A stretch of 34,725 bases of DNA from Bacteroidota bacterium. Its GTDB lineage: Bacteria > Bacteroidota > Bacteroidia > Bacteroidales > Tannerellaceae. The translations under genes were made by a program, and so were the position numbers. Below are positions 7,211-13,663 of this stretch, in pieces (the stretch's first letter is position 1; each line of letters starts with the position of its first letter). Below the pieces are notes generated by a model. The model did no database searches, was not told where the DNA came from, and saw only the letters and a list, made by a program, of their open reading frames with translations. The stretch spans positions 1 through 34,725 of the forward strand of contig JAEYVY010000021.1 in the NCBI GenBank assembly GCA_023429375.1. Reading direction: 5' to 3'.

Positions 7211-8848
7211 TCAAATACCACGCGATTGTAGTTGTTGTCTTAGTTGATCTGATTTTTCAACTACATCTAATCTCGCTTTACGAGGGTCTGACTTGCCAAC
7301 TGGCATGCCATTTGGCTCTATATCCAAAATCTCTTCCTTTTGCACATTATAGAGAGGCCATGTTGGAAGATTTTCGCCGTTTGGATTGCCTGTTTTGGCA
7401 AAATTAACCCAATATGCATTCATCATTCTAGCCAATTCTTTTTCTTTGGCAGTGGGTTGAGAACCATCTCTTCGATTCGTAAGCGCATTAAATACATAGC
7501 TAATTTCTGAACCATGTCCAGCACCATATCTAGCCCATTCTTTCATGGCTGGTGGCACAAAATCGAAATGGAAAAGGTAGACAGGATTATTTTCAGCGAT
7601 ATACTTTCTAGCAACCATTCTTGCAGGTTCAGCCCATACCCAGTCTGTGTTAAACTTGGTTATTACTTCTGCAAATTCTTTGTCGCCTTGAGGGTCATAA
7701 GCCGCTTTAGCTTCTTCTTTCAATGGTCCGAACAGAGAGAATAACTCTTCTTTTGAACTACTATTGTTTACAAAAGGACCTCCAATTTCAGCACTGCAAC
7801 TGCCAATCATAAGCGGTACATTTGCTTGTCTGCGGGCATTATATGAGCTTTCGGCCGTTTCGATGACTAATTTACCATCAAGAATTGGTCCAGGGTAGGT
7901 ACGAGGGCCTCCTTGTCCGTCGGTTTCTTGTCCTCCATCAACAATGTCTTCGACCTTGAGTGCACGTAATTTGGCTAATGCCTCTGCATCTGTTCCTTCA
8001 ATTCCAAGCTTGCGGGCGAAATTTATCCCTATTGTTTCTGCTGATTCGGTGTAAAAAGGATCAGCATTTTCTTTATTGATAGGTCTAGCTGTAAGAACTC
8101 CGTCTCTGCCTCCGCCTGATTCACTTATCGCTTTGTGGAACAATCCATGGGCAGAAGGAGTAGTTAGGAGTGAATGTACAGACACTCCTCCGGCTGAAAA
8201 TCCAAAAATAGTAATATTGTTTGGGTCACCACCAAAGGTCGCTATATTCTCCTGAATCCATTTGAGTGCAGCAATCTGATCCATGTAAGCATAGCTCCCC
8301 TTAGGTTCTTCGGGATGCTCGGCTGAAAGTGCAGGGAATGCAAAATGTCCCAAACGTCCGAGACGGTAATTAAACGTCATCAGAATGACCCCTTGTTTTG
8401 CAAATTGACTTCCTGGGATACTTGAGCCACTGCCACCAACGAAGCCTCCTCCGTGAGTCCAAACCATAACTGGGCATTTGGCATCTGCTTTAATATCGGC
8501 AGGAATCCATAAGTTAAGGTAAAGACAATCTTCAGATGAACCTTCTGCAATCGATCCCGCAGGAGTACCCCATCTTGACTGTGCACAATCTGGTCCATAT
8601 TGAGTTGCGTCTCTTACACCTTGCCAAGGTGTAACAGGCTGTGGTGGTCTCCATCTAAACTCGCCAACAGGAGGTGCTGCATAAGGAATCCCTTTGAAGA
8701 TAGCTACACCATCTTCTGTTATTCCACGAAGTGCGCCCGATTTTGTTTCTACAATGGGTTCATTCGCAAGGGGAGATGCTGCTTCATTTCTGCTTGATGA
8801 GGTATTGCAGGATAATATCAAAGCTAAAAGAACGAGTATGGTTTTCAT
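7211..8848 (-). CDS. Type-B carboxylesterase lipoprotein
   Basis: A 545-residue alpha/beta hydrolase of the carboxylesterase/PnbA family, which cleaves carboxylic esters. The catalytic triad is complete: Ser218 in GFSAG, Glu354 in CSAEIGG, His445 in GAGHGSE. The oxyanion hole HGGGF is at 132-136, and EDCLYLNLWIP (106-116) is the family signature. The leader MKTILVLLALILSC ends in a lipobox Cys14, so the enzyme is predicted to be membrane-anchored outside the cytoplasm. It sits between the CMD gene and the Cys-type hydrolase in the AraC-linked cluster. A 133-base gap upstream contains the palindrome 8949-8966, so it may have its own control point. The ester substrate is not identifiable. Confidence 0.92.
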   Translation of the reverse strand: MKTILVLLALILSCNTSSSRNEAASPLANEPIVETKSGALRGITEDGVAIFKGIPYAAPPVGEFRWRPPQPVTPWQGVRDATQYGPDCAQSRWGTPAGSIAEGSSEDCLYLNLWIPADIKADAKCPVMVWTHGGGFVGGSGSSIPGSQFAKQGVILMTFNYRLGRLGHFAFPALSAEHPEEPKGSYAYMDQIAALKWIQENIATFGGDPNNITIFGFSAGGVSVHSLLTTPSAHGLFHKAISESGGGRDGVLTARPINKENADPFYTESAETIGINFARKLGIEGTDAEALAKLRALKVEDIVDGGQETDGQGGPRTYPGPILDGKLVIETAESSYNARRQANVPLMIGSCSAEIGGPFVNNSSSKEELFSLFGPLKEEAKAAYDPQGDKEFAEVITKFNTDWVWAEPARMVARKYIAENNPVYLFHFDFVPPAMKEWARYGAGHGSEISYVFNALTNRRDGSQPTAKEKELARMMNAYWVNFAKTGNPNGENLPTWPLYNVQKEEILDIEPNGMPVGKSDPRKARLDVVEKSDQLRQQLQSRGI

Positions 8849-8948
8849 AAGCTTACTTGTGTTATTTCACGTTTTGTTTACAATGATTCATTTAGATAAC
8901 AAACTTCATTTTCTTATGGAAGAATATAGCTGTGTTGCTCAATCTGTT

Positions 8949-8966
8949 TTGTGATTTTTATCACAA
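8949..8966. promoter_or_regulatory. Perfect palindrome TTGTGAT-N4-ATCACAA, candidate Crp/Fnr-family operator
   Basis: The 18-base palindrome contains TGTGA-N6-TCACA, the half-site pattern bound by many Crp/Fnr regulators. It is centred about 109 bases upstream of the carboxylesterase start and 15 bases past the stop of the preceding gene. As RNA it would form a 7-bp hairpin with a tetraloop, but no T run follows on the minus strand, so a terminator is less likely. Confidence 0.4.
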
Positions 8967-8981
8967 GTATATGAATTAGTT

Positions 8982-10037
8982 TCACAGATATTTCCCGAAA
9001 AATTCGTTTAGTTTATTTAGAGCTAAATTTACATATTCAGGAACGTAATAGGTTTGAATATGTGTAGCGCCAGGAATTAAAAATAATTCCTTTTCATTCG
9101 TTCCGGTTGCAAGTTCAAATGCTTTGTTTGTCATGTAATAGGTGTCTGCTTTGCTTCCGGCCATCATGAGTAATGGCTGATTGATTAAGTCCATGTTTGA
9201 TACCGCATCAAATGCCATTAAATCAAGTAAACTGCTCATCGTGAAACGAAATGTTGAATTGGGATGAGCGTGCGTTCTGTGGTAATAGTAATGACCTTCG
9301 CGATACAAATCAAATGGCATGGCATCTGCCATTTCATCAGTAGTTTCTGTGTCGGAAGCATAACGGACTTCCTTACCGGCTGCTTCTAAAGCCCGTGCTT
9401 GAGTGGCTTCTTTTAATCGTGCTTGGATTGTGGCGACACCTGAATTCATAAATCCGTTACGTCTTACTTCACCTGAATTAAACATACTTAGTGTTGCAAT
9501 GGCCTTAAAACGTTTGTCGGTTTGTGCTGCTTTTAAGGAGTACCCACCTCCACCGCAAATACCTAATAATCCAAGCTTATCGGTATCTACACCTTCATAT
9601 TGTGTGATAAAATCGGCCATGCCTCTGATATCCTCAATACGATTGGCTGGTCTATCCACATTGCGAGGCTCTCCACCACTTGCTCCTTGATAGGATGCGT
9701 CGGCAACAATAGTTATATAACCCGATTCGGCTAATTTCTGAGCATACAACCCAGAAACTTGTTCTTTAACACCACCATTGGGATGGGCTATTACAACTGC
9801 AGGATACTTTTTTGCAGGGTCAAAGTTAGCCGGTGTATATATATTGGCAGCAATATCAAGGCTATTTAGTTTATATGAAATCGGGTGTATATTTACTTTT
9901 CCTTTTACATTCTCCGTGATTGCATCCTGATAGACCAACCCGAATGGGTTCGCCTTTTTTGATTGACTCAATACGGCTGTGCTTACTGGCATGATCATAA
10001 TTATCAACAAATAAATTTTAATCTTATTCTTTACCAT
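8982..10037 (-). CDS. Exported alpha/beta hydrolase with Cys nucleophile (dienelactone hydrolase/YcjY-like)
   Basis: A 351-residue alpha/beta hydrolase. The nucleophile elbow reads LLGICGGGGYS, placing Cys161 where Ser is usual, as in dienelactone hydrolases and YcjY-type proteins. An acidic residue in MMAGSKADTYYM and His in IPGATHIQTYY complete the expected triad. The N-terminus MVKNKIKIYLLIIMIM with a cut near VLSQ looks like a signal peptidase I leader, so the protein is probably periplasmic. It starts 15 bases after the next upstream hydrolase gene, so the two are co-transcribed. The Cys nucleophile favours lactone or activated-ester chemistry over ordinary ester hydrolysis; this is an inference from the family. 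Confidence 0.87.
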   Translation of the reverse strand: MVKNKIKIYLLIIMIMPVSTAVLSQSKKANPFGLVYQDAITENVKGKVNIHPISYKLNSLDIAANIYTPANFDPAKKYPAVVIAHPNGGVKEQVSGLYAQKLAESGYITIVADASYQGASGGEPRNVDRPANRIEDIRGMADFITQYEGVDTDKLGLLGICGGGGYSLKAAQTDKRFKAIATLSMFNSGEVRRNGFMNSGVATIQARLKEATQARALEAAGKEVRYASDTETTDEMADAMPFDLYREGHYYYHRTHAHPNSTFRFTMSSLLDLMAFDAVSNMDLINQPLLMMAGSKADTYYMTNKAFELATGTNEKELFLIPGATHIQTYYVPEYVNLALNKLNEFFGKYL

Positions 10038-10052
10038 AACAATTCGTCTTTA

Positions 10053-11144
10053 TTATTTATCCAATCCTTTTTCCTTTAACCAATTGGAAAGTAAATCTGC
10101 AATTTCTACATTATTTAAATCGGAAAATGGGAAGTGGGTATTGCCTTTGATCCCTATTTCTGGTAAATGGATAAGCGTTACATCTCCTCCATATTTATTA
10201 ACGGCATCTCTCCAGAGTTTAGCCATCTCAAGTCGTGCTCGCCAACCGTCTGCACCTGGGTTTTCGGAATATTGTTCAGGTATGAAATCGCCATAATAGA
10301 TGATGATAGGAATCTTAGTCAGTTTCATAAAATCCTCCATAGGAATACCTCTTGCAGAGAGTGGTCCGGATGAACTAGCAATAGGTGCTGGTACCTCACC
10401 TTTAGGAAATACAAATCCTGAACCCGGTTCATAAGACGCAATGGCCTTTACATTTTTATTTAGAATGGCTGTTTGCCAACCAAAACCTCCTGATTGAGAA
10501 TGAGTGACTAATATTCCTTTGCCTATTTTATTGAAAAGTTCAGAAATCGCCGATGTGATAATGTCTTTATCAAAAGGTCCAATATTAGGGGTCATTTGGC
10601 GGAAATACTGGTTAAGGGTCTCCTCGCTTTTATCAAACTGCACTCCTTCGAAATAGTTGGGCCACACACCTAGTCTGAAAGTGCAAAACCACTCTTGCTC
10701 GTCGGTAACCGGAGTTATAGTTGCTTCTGCCATACTGCGTCCAGCGTTTCCTCTTCTTGGTTGGTCTATAAGGTAGACTCCAAATTTCCGTTTCAAAAAT
10801 ATGTTCTGAAATCCATCGCGCCCGTCAGGAGTGGTTTCCCAAGTTTTAGAGAATTGTCCAAATCCATGCCAGAATACCATGGGTAATTGGCGAGCTTTGT
10901 CTGGAATTTGGTAAAAGATATAGGCGTGGTCACCGTGATAAGTTTGCCCTTCTGGTGTTCTGGTGTAAGGATTAAATTCCCCAGGTGAGCTGATTACGCT
11001 ACCTCCTACAGCAAAACTTCCTTGTTCCTTTATAATCAACAAATCATTGCTGATAGAACAGTTCTCTTGTTTGCATCCCATGAACAGTAGGAAGATACCT
11101 AAAGCCAACAAGGTTGAACTTGCATTCATTTTGTTTCGTTTCAT
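10053..11144 (-). CDS. Alpha/beta hydrolase lipoprotein, first gene of AraC-divergent operon
   Basis: A 363-residue alpha/beta hydrolase with a lipoprotein leader (LLFMGC, Cys24). The oxyanion strand is MVFWHGFGQ (89-97), the nucleophile elbow is VTHSQSGGFG with Ser218 and a Ser in place of the first Gly of GxSxG, and the acid is probably in ASYEPGSGF. The late His is in KGNTHFPF. Such 'HGFGQ...DQPRRG...HSQSGG' proteins form a distinct secreted group in Proteobacteria and Bacteroidota, of unknown substrate. It is the promoter-proximal gene of the cluster, facing the AraC regulator across a 216-base gap. The start may instead be Met6. Confidence 0.87.
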   Translation of the reverse strand: MKRNKMNASSTLLALGIFLLFMGCKQENCSISNDLLIIKEQGSFAVGGSVISSPGEFNPYTRTPEGQTYHGDHAYIFYQIPDKARQLPMVFWHGFGQFSKTWETTPDGRDGFQNIFLKRKFGVYLIDQPRRGNAGRSMAEATITPVTDEQEWFCTFRLGVWPNYFEGVQFDKSEETLNQYFRQMTPNIGPFDKDIITSAISELFNKIGKGILVTHSQSGGFGWQTAILNKNVKAIASYEPGSGFVFPKGEVPAPIASSSGPLSARGIPMEDFMKLTKIPIIIYYGDFIPEQYSENPGADGWRARLEMAKLWRDAVNKYGGDVTLIHLPEIGIKGNTHFPFSDLNNVEIADLLSNWLKEKGLDK

Positions 11145-11244
11145 ACTCGTTATTTTTAATTTTAAGGATTCCCTATGACTGTTTTTATTATATCTTTAAT
11201 GTTTATAGCCTGTTATGTTTAAATAACTGTATAACTCTACTTTA

Positions 11245-11252
11245 CAAAAATA
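11245..11252 (-). promoter_or_regulatory. -7 promoter box for the hydrolase cluster
   Basis: The minus strand reads TATTTTTG, a full match to TAnnTTTG, about 100 bases upstream of the first hydrolase start. No -33 TTTG is present, as would fit a promoter needing an activator. The direct repeats at 11283-11311 lie just upstream of it. Confidence 0.5.
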
Positions 11253-11282
11253 GGGAGTATAAATGGTGATTCCCTTATACTT

Positions 11283-11311
11283 ATTACTGATTACTTACCT
11301 AAATTACTGAT
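11283..11311. promoter_or_regulatory. Direct repeat ATTACTGAT x2 at 20-bp pitch, candidate AraC-family operator
   Basis: Identical 9-mers ATTACTGAT occur at 11283-11291 and 11303-11311, exactly 20 bases apart, close to two helical turns. AraC-family activators typically bind two tandem half-sites on one DNA face beside the -35 region, and this pair starts about 31 bases upstream of the cluster's -7 box, in the gap next to the araC-type gene. Confidence 0.5.
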
Positions 11312-11360
11312 ATTTAAATTCGTTTGAACTACGAATGGATAAAATGAATAATTTAGCTTC

Positions 11361-12269
11361 ATGAATGCAATAGATATGGATGCAATAGTTAGTTTCAGCA
11401 ACATAAAGGAGTATAACGAGTTTAATAATAATGAAACCTTACATCCTTTAGTAGGGGTGGTGCATCTCGATAAAGCTGCTCCAAGGCAACTGAGGCGTAT
11501 GCGTTATTCGTTCTACACTGTTTTTTTTAAAAAAGTGAAGTGCGGTGATTTGCTTTATGGGTTGAGTAGTTATGATTATGAAGAAGGGTCATTAATATTC
11601 CTGGCACCAGGGCAAGTTATCGGTCAATATGGAGAGGCCTTTTATCAGCCACAAGGAATTGCACTGGTTTTTCACCCTAACTTTATTACAGGTACTGCAT
11701 TAGGGAATAATATTCATAATTATCATTTTTTCTCCTATGCTGTAAATGAGGCTTTACATCTTTCAGTAGAGGAAAGAAAAATCATATTAGATTGTTTTTC
11801 AAAAATTGAATACGAGCTGCATCACCCTATTGATAAGCATAGTAAACAATTGATTATTTCAAATATAGAACTTTTCTTAAACTATTGCACGCGTTTCTAT
11901 GATCGTCAGTTCATTACGAGGGACAATTGTAACAAAGGAATCTTAGAACGATTCGAAGCTAAATTGAATAAGTATTTCTATTCTGACAAACCGCAAAATT
12001 TGGGATTACCTTCGGTTTCGTGGTGTGCAGAAGAACTCAACTTATCTGCTAATTATTTTGGCGATCTAATCAAAAAAGAAACGGGAGTCTCAGCACAGGA
12101 GTACATTCATAACAAAGTCATTGAAATAGCTAAAAAGAGGTTGTTTGATGCAGATAAATCCATTAGTGAAATTGCGTACGAACTTGGATTCAAATATCCG
12201 CAACATTTCACTAGACTGTTTAAGCAAAGAACCGGTCTTACTCCAAATGAATTTAGGATAACGAGTTAG
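11361..12269 (+). CDS. AraC family transcriptional regulator
   Basis: A 302-residue regulator with an N-terminal ligand-sensing half (residues 1-170, cupin-like AraC type, with FLAPGQVIGQYG) and a C-terminal double helix-turn-helix. The first helix-turn-helix spans LNLSANYFGDLIKKETG, and the second holds the AraC signature ISEIAYELGFKYPQHFTRLFKQRTGLTPNEFR. It is transcribed divergently from the hydrolase-CMD-cupin cluster, so it is the likely local activator, sensing a substrate or product of that pathway. This target assignment is inference from position and from the direct repeats between them. A second Met at codon 6 is an alternative start. Confidence 0.92.
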   Translation: MNAIDMDAIVSFSNIKEYNEFNNNETLHPLVGVVHLDKAAPRQLRRMRYSFYTVFFKKVKCGDLLYGLSSYDYEEGSLIFLAPGQVIGQYGEAFYQPQGIALVFHPNFITGTALGNNIHNYHFFSYAVNEALHLSVEERKIILDCFSKIEYELHHPIDKHSKQLIISNIELFLNYCTRFYDRQFITRDNCNKGILERFEAKLNKYFYSDKPQNLGLPSVSWCAEELNLSANYFGDLIKKETGVSAQEYIHNKVIEIAKKRLFDADKSISEIAYELGFKYPQHFTRLFKQRTGLTPNEFRITS

Positions 12270-12289
12270 TGTCCTAGAGGCGATTTGAA

Positions 12290-12313
12290 AAATGGAGAGA
12301 CTTTTCTCTATTT
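12290..12313. terminator. Possible terminator between convergent araC-type and ASCH genes
   Basis: AAATGGAGA (12290-12298) can pair with TCTCTATTT (12305-12313), with one G-U pair, in the 38-base gap between convergent stops; the right arm overlaps the ASCH stop codon. The stem is modest. Confidence 0.35.
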
Positions 12314-12718
12314 CCTATGGAACTCAATCACTTTTCCTAAGTGAAAAACGATGGTCCAGAAGGCATGTTTATTGGCTCTTATCATTTCGGGTTTAAATGA
12401 AAATCCAGTTATTTCAACTATTGCCGTATCTCGTTCCTTGGCATAACCAACAACTAAGTTCAAATACTTATACTGCTTTGGCATAAATGGGAAGTTGCCA
12501 TTGTTATAGTCATCTACAAAATACTCTTTACTTGGATCTGTTACATCCGGATTTAATGCATATTTTGCTTTGGAGTCTTTAATCAAATACCGATTTGCGG
12601 TTATACCTTCTTTTATCTCCCTGTATTCTTCTTTCTTGGTGCCGGCTATAATCTGATCAAAATAGATTTGTTTGATTGGTAAGTATAGCGTATTTTCTTT
12701 TGTTGGTGATTCTTTCAT
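12308..12718 (-). CDS. ASCH-domain-like protein
   Basis: A 136-residue cytoplasmic protein. The start KQIYFDQIIAGTKKEEYRE resembles the ASCH/PUA-like signature, in which a beta strand is followed by I-x-x-G-x-K-x-x-E-x-R. ASCH domains are thought to bind RNA or modified nucleosides, and some hydrolyse N4-acetylcytidine; no activity can be assigned here. The insert VDDYNNGNFPFMPKQYKYL in the middle is not typical of the short members. It is monocistronic and convergent with the araC-type gene. No promoter box was recognised upstream; the 226 bases to the tRNA-Leu gene hold only that tRNA operon's terminator. Confidence 0.65.
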   Translation of the reverse strand: MKESPTKENTLYLPIKQIYFDQIIAGTKKEEYREIKEGITANRYLIKDSKAKYALNPDVTDPSKEYFVDDYNNGNFPFMPKQYKYLNLVVGYAKERDTAIVEITGFSFKPEMIRANKHAFWTIVFHLGKVIEFHRK

Positions 12719-12901
12719 GTTGTTATATAGTATTTATTATTTGTCTGTTATGTTTTCACTTATTTAGCCTTAATTAGCTCGAGGCAAAAATGTCAGAATT
12801 AGCACAGAAATTAATTTTCTAGCGTAATGAAACAATTTTATTCTGTATAATTTGTGATTTTTACGAATACTTTGTTAAGAAGTACACTTTAGTACACCCT
12901 G

Positions 12902-12944
12902 AAAAACAGAAGAGCTCATAATCTTGCGATCATGAGCTCTTCTG
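12902..12944 (-). terminator. Rho-independent terminator of the tRNA-Gly/tRNA-Leu operon
   Basis: A perfect 13-bp stem, CAGAAGAGCTCAT (12907-12919) with ATGAGCTCTTCTG (12932-12944), abuts the 3' end of tRNA-Leu and is followed on the minus strand by a short T run. Confidence 0.88.
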
Positions 12945-13028
12945 TACTCGGAGCGGGACTTGAACCCGCACAGCTGCAATAGCCAAAGGATTTTAAGTCC
13001 TTCGTGTCTACCATTCCACCATCCGAGC
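12945..13028 (-). tRNA. tRNA-Leu(TAA)
   Basis: The minus strand folds as a class II tRNA: acceptor GCTCGGA with TCCGAGT (G-U first pair, as in other tRNA-Leu), TGGTGGAATGGTAGACACG D-region typical of Leu, anticodon loop CTTAAAA (anticodon TAA), a variable arm, and T arm GCGGG-TTCAAGT-CCCGC. Discriminator A is followed by no encoded CCA. Confidence 0.96.
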
Positions 13029-13049
13029 ATCCTTTTCTCAAAAAAGATG

Positions 13050-13122
13050 AGCGAAAGACGGGACTCGAACCCGCGACCCTAACCTTGGCAAGGTTATGCT
13101 CTACCAACTGAGCTACTTTCGC
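13050..13122 (-). tRNA. tRNA-Gly(GCC)
   Basis: The minus strand folds as a cloverleaf with acceptor GCGAAAG/CTTTCGC, anticodon loop TTGCCAA (anticodon GCC) on stem TAACC/GGTTA, and T arm GCGGG-TTCGAGT-CCCGT. CCA is not encoded. It lies 21 bases upstream of tRNA-Leu in one operon. Confidence 0.97.
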
Positions 13123-13148
13123 GTTATTTTTCTTTGCTTTTGCGAGTG

Positions 13149-13179
13149 CAAAGGTAGATGATTTTTTGATTTCTCCAAA
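13149..13179 (-). promoter_or_regulatory. Consensus promoter of the tRNA-Gly/tRNA-Leu operon
   Basis: The minus strand has TTTG (13176-13179), a 19-base spacer, then TACCTTTG (13149-13156) followed by CA. Both boxes and the spacing match the Bacteroidota housekeeping consensus exactly, 26 bases upstream of tRNA-Gly. Confidence 0.85.
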
Positions 13180-13195
13180 CCTTTTAGGGCAAAAT

Positions 13196-13663
13196 TTAAT
13201 TTGAAATATAAATTTTTCCGTCACTCAGCTGAGTCACATTAAAATACTGACGCAATCGCTTGCGATCAGGGTTCTCTGTGCTCGGACCAGATACCGGAGC
13301 ACCCCCTGCTTCGAGGCTGTATTGACTTCCACATTTAGGGCACGTGGCGCTTAATCCTGACTCGTCTACGCGTATTCTCGTGTTGCGGTCTACTTCGTAA
13401 GGACAAGCAGCATCGAACGCCAGAAAGCCGTTTACACTATGATAGACCAACACGCCTCCAAATCCTACGTATTCGTTTTGAGCCTTGTTGATATCTCGCT
13501 CCGTATATATCTTATGCGCCAAAACACTGTTTAGTTCTTTGTCTTTAAACATAAGATCTAACGTGAGGCTTACTCTATACGATGGGATATCGGAATAGGC
13601 CGTCTTGCCACAGGCAAAGAGCACAAGGCTAATAATCAATATGGAGAGACGGTTAATTTTCAT
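13196..13663 (-). CDS. Lipoprotein with degenerate Rieske-like domain
   Basis: A 155-residue lipoprotein (leader ending LVLFAC, Cys18). The C-terminal half has the outline of a Rieske domain: FLAFDAACPYEV (Cys87), about 20 residues, CPKCGSQYSLEAG (Cys108, Cys111), then PVSGPSTENP, matching the CxH...CxxHGSxFD...GPA plan. Neither histidine ligand is present: Tyr or Pro replaces the first, and Lys-Cys replaces the second box. A normal 2Fe-2S Rieske cluster therefore looks impossible, and three cysteines might bind another metal or none. It overlaps argH by 11 bases, so it is translated from the argH transcript, though no role in arginine synthesis is implied. Confidence 0.75.
   Translation of the reverse strand: MKINRLSILIISLVLFACGKTAYSDIPSYRVSLTLDLMFKDKELNSVLAHKIYTERDINKAQNEYVGFGGVLVYHSVNGFLAFDAACPYEVDRNTRIRVDESGLSATCPKCGSQYSLEAGGAPVSGPSTENPDRKRLRQYFNVTQLSDGKIYISN

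Noticed and set aside
7514..7744. Plus-strand ORF opposite the carboxylesterase
   Set aside because: It overlaps the well-supported carboxylesterase frame completely and has no family pattern.
8949..8966. Terminator interpretation of the TTGTGAT/ATCACAA palindrome
   Set aside because: The 7-bp stem is followed by mixed sequence on the minus strand with no T run, so termination there is less likely than an operator.
9403..9690. 95-codon plus-strand ORF opposite the Cys-type hydrolase
   Set aside because: It is antisense to a conserved coding region with its nucleophile motif, and shows no recognisable protein pattern.
12916..13224. 102-codon ORF on the minus strand across the tRNA-Leu and tRNA-Gly genes
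   Set aside because: It reads through both tRNAs and has the motifs typical of translated tRNA sequence (GSSPVFRSS, GSSPAPSTEE), with no independent gene features.
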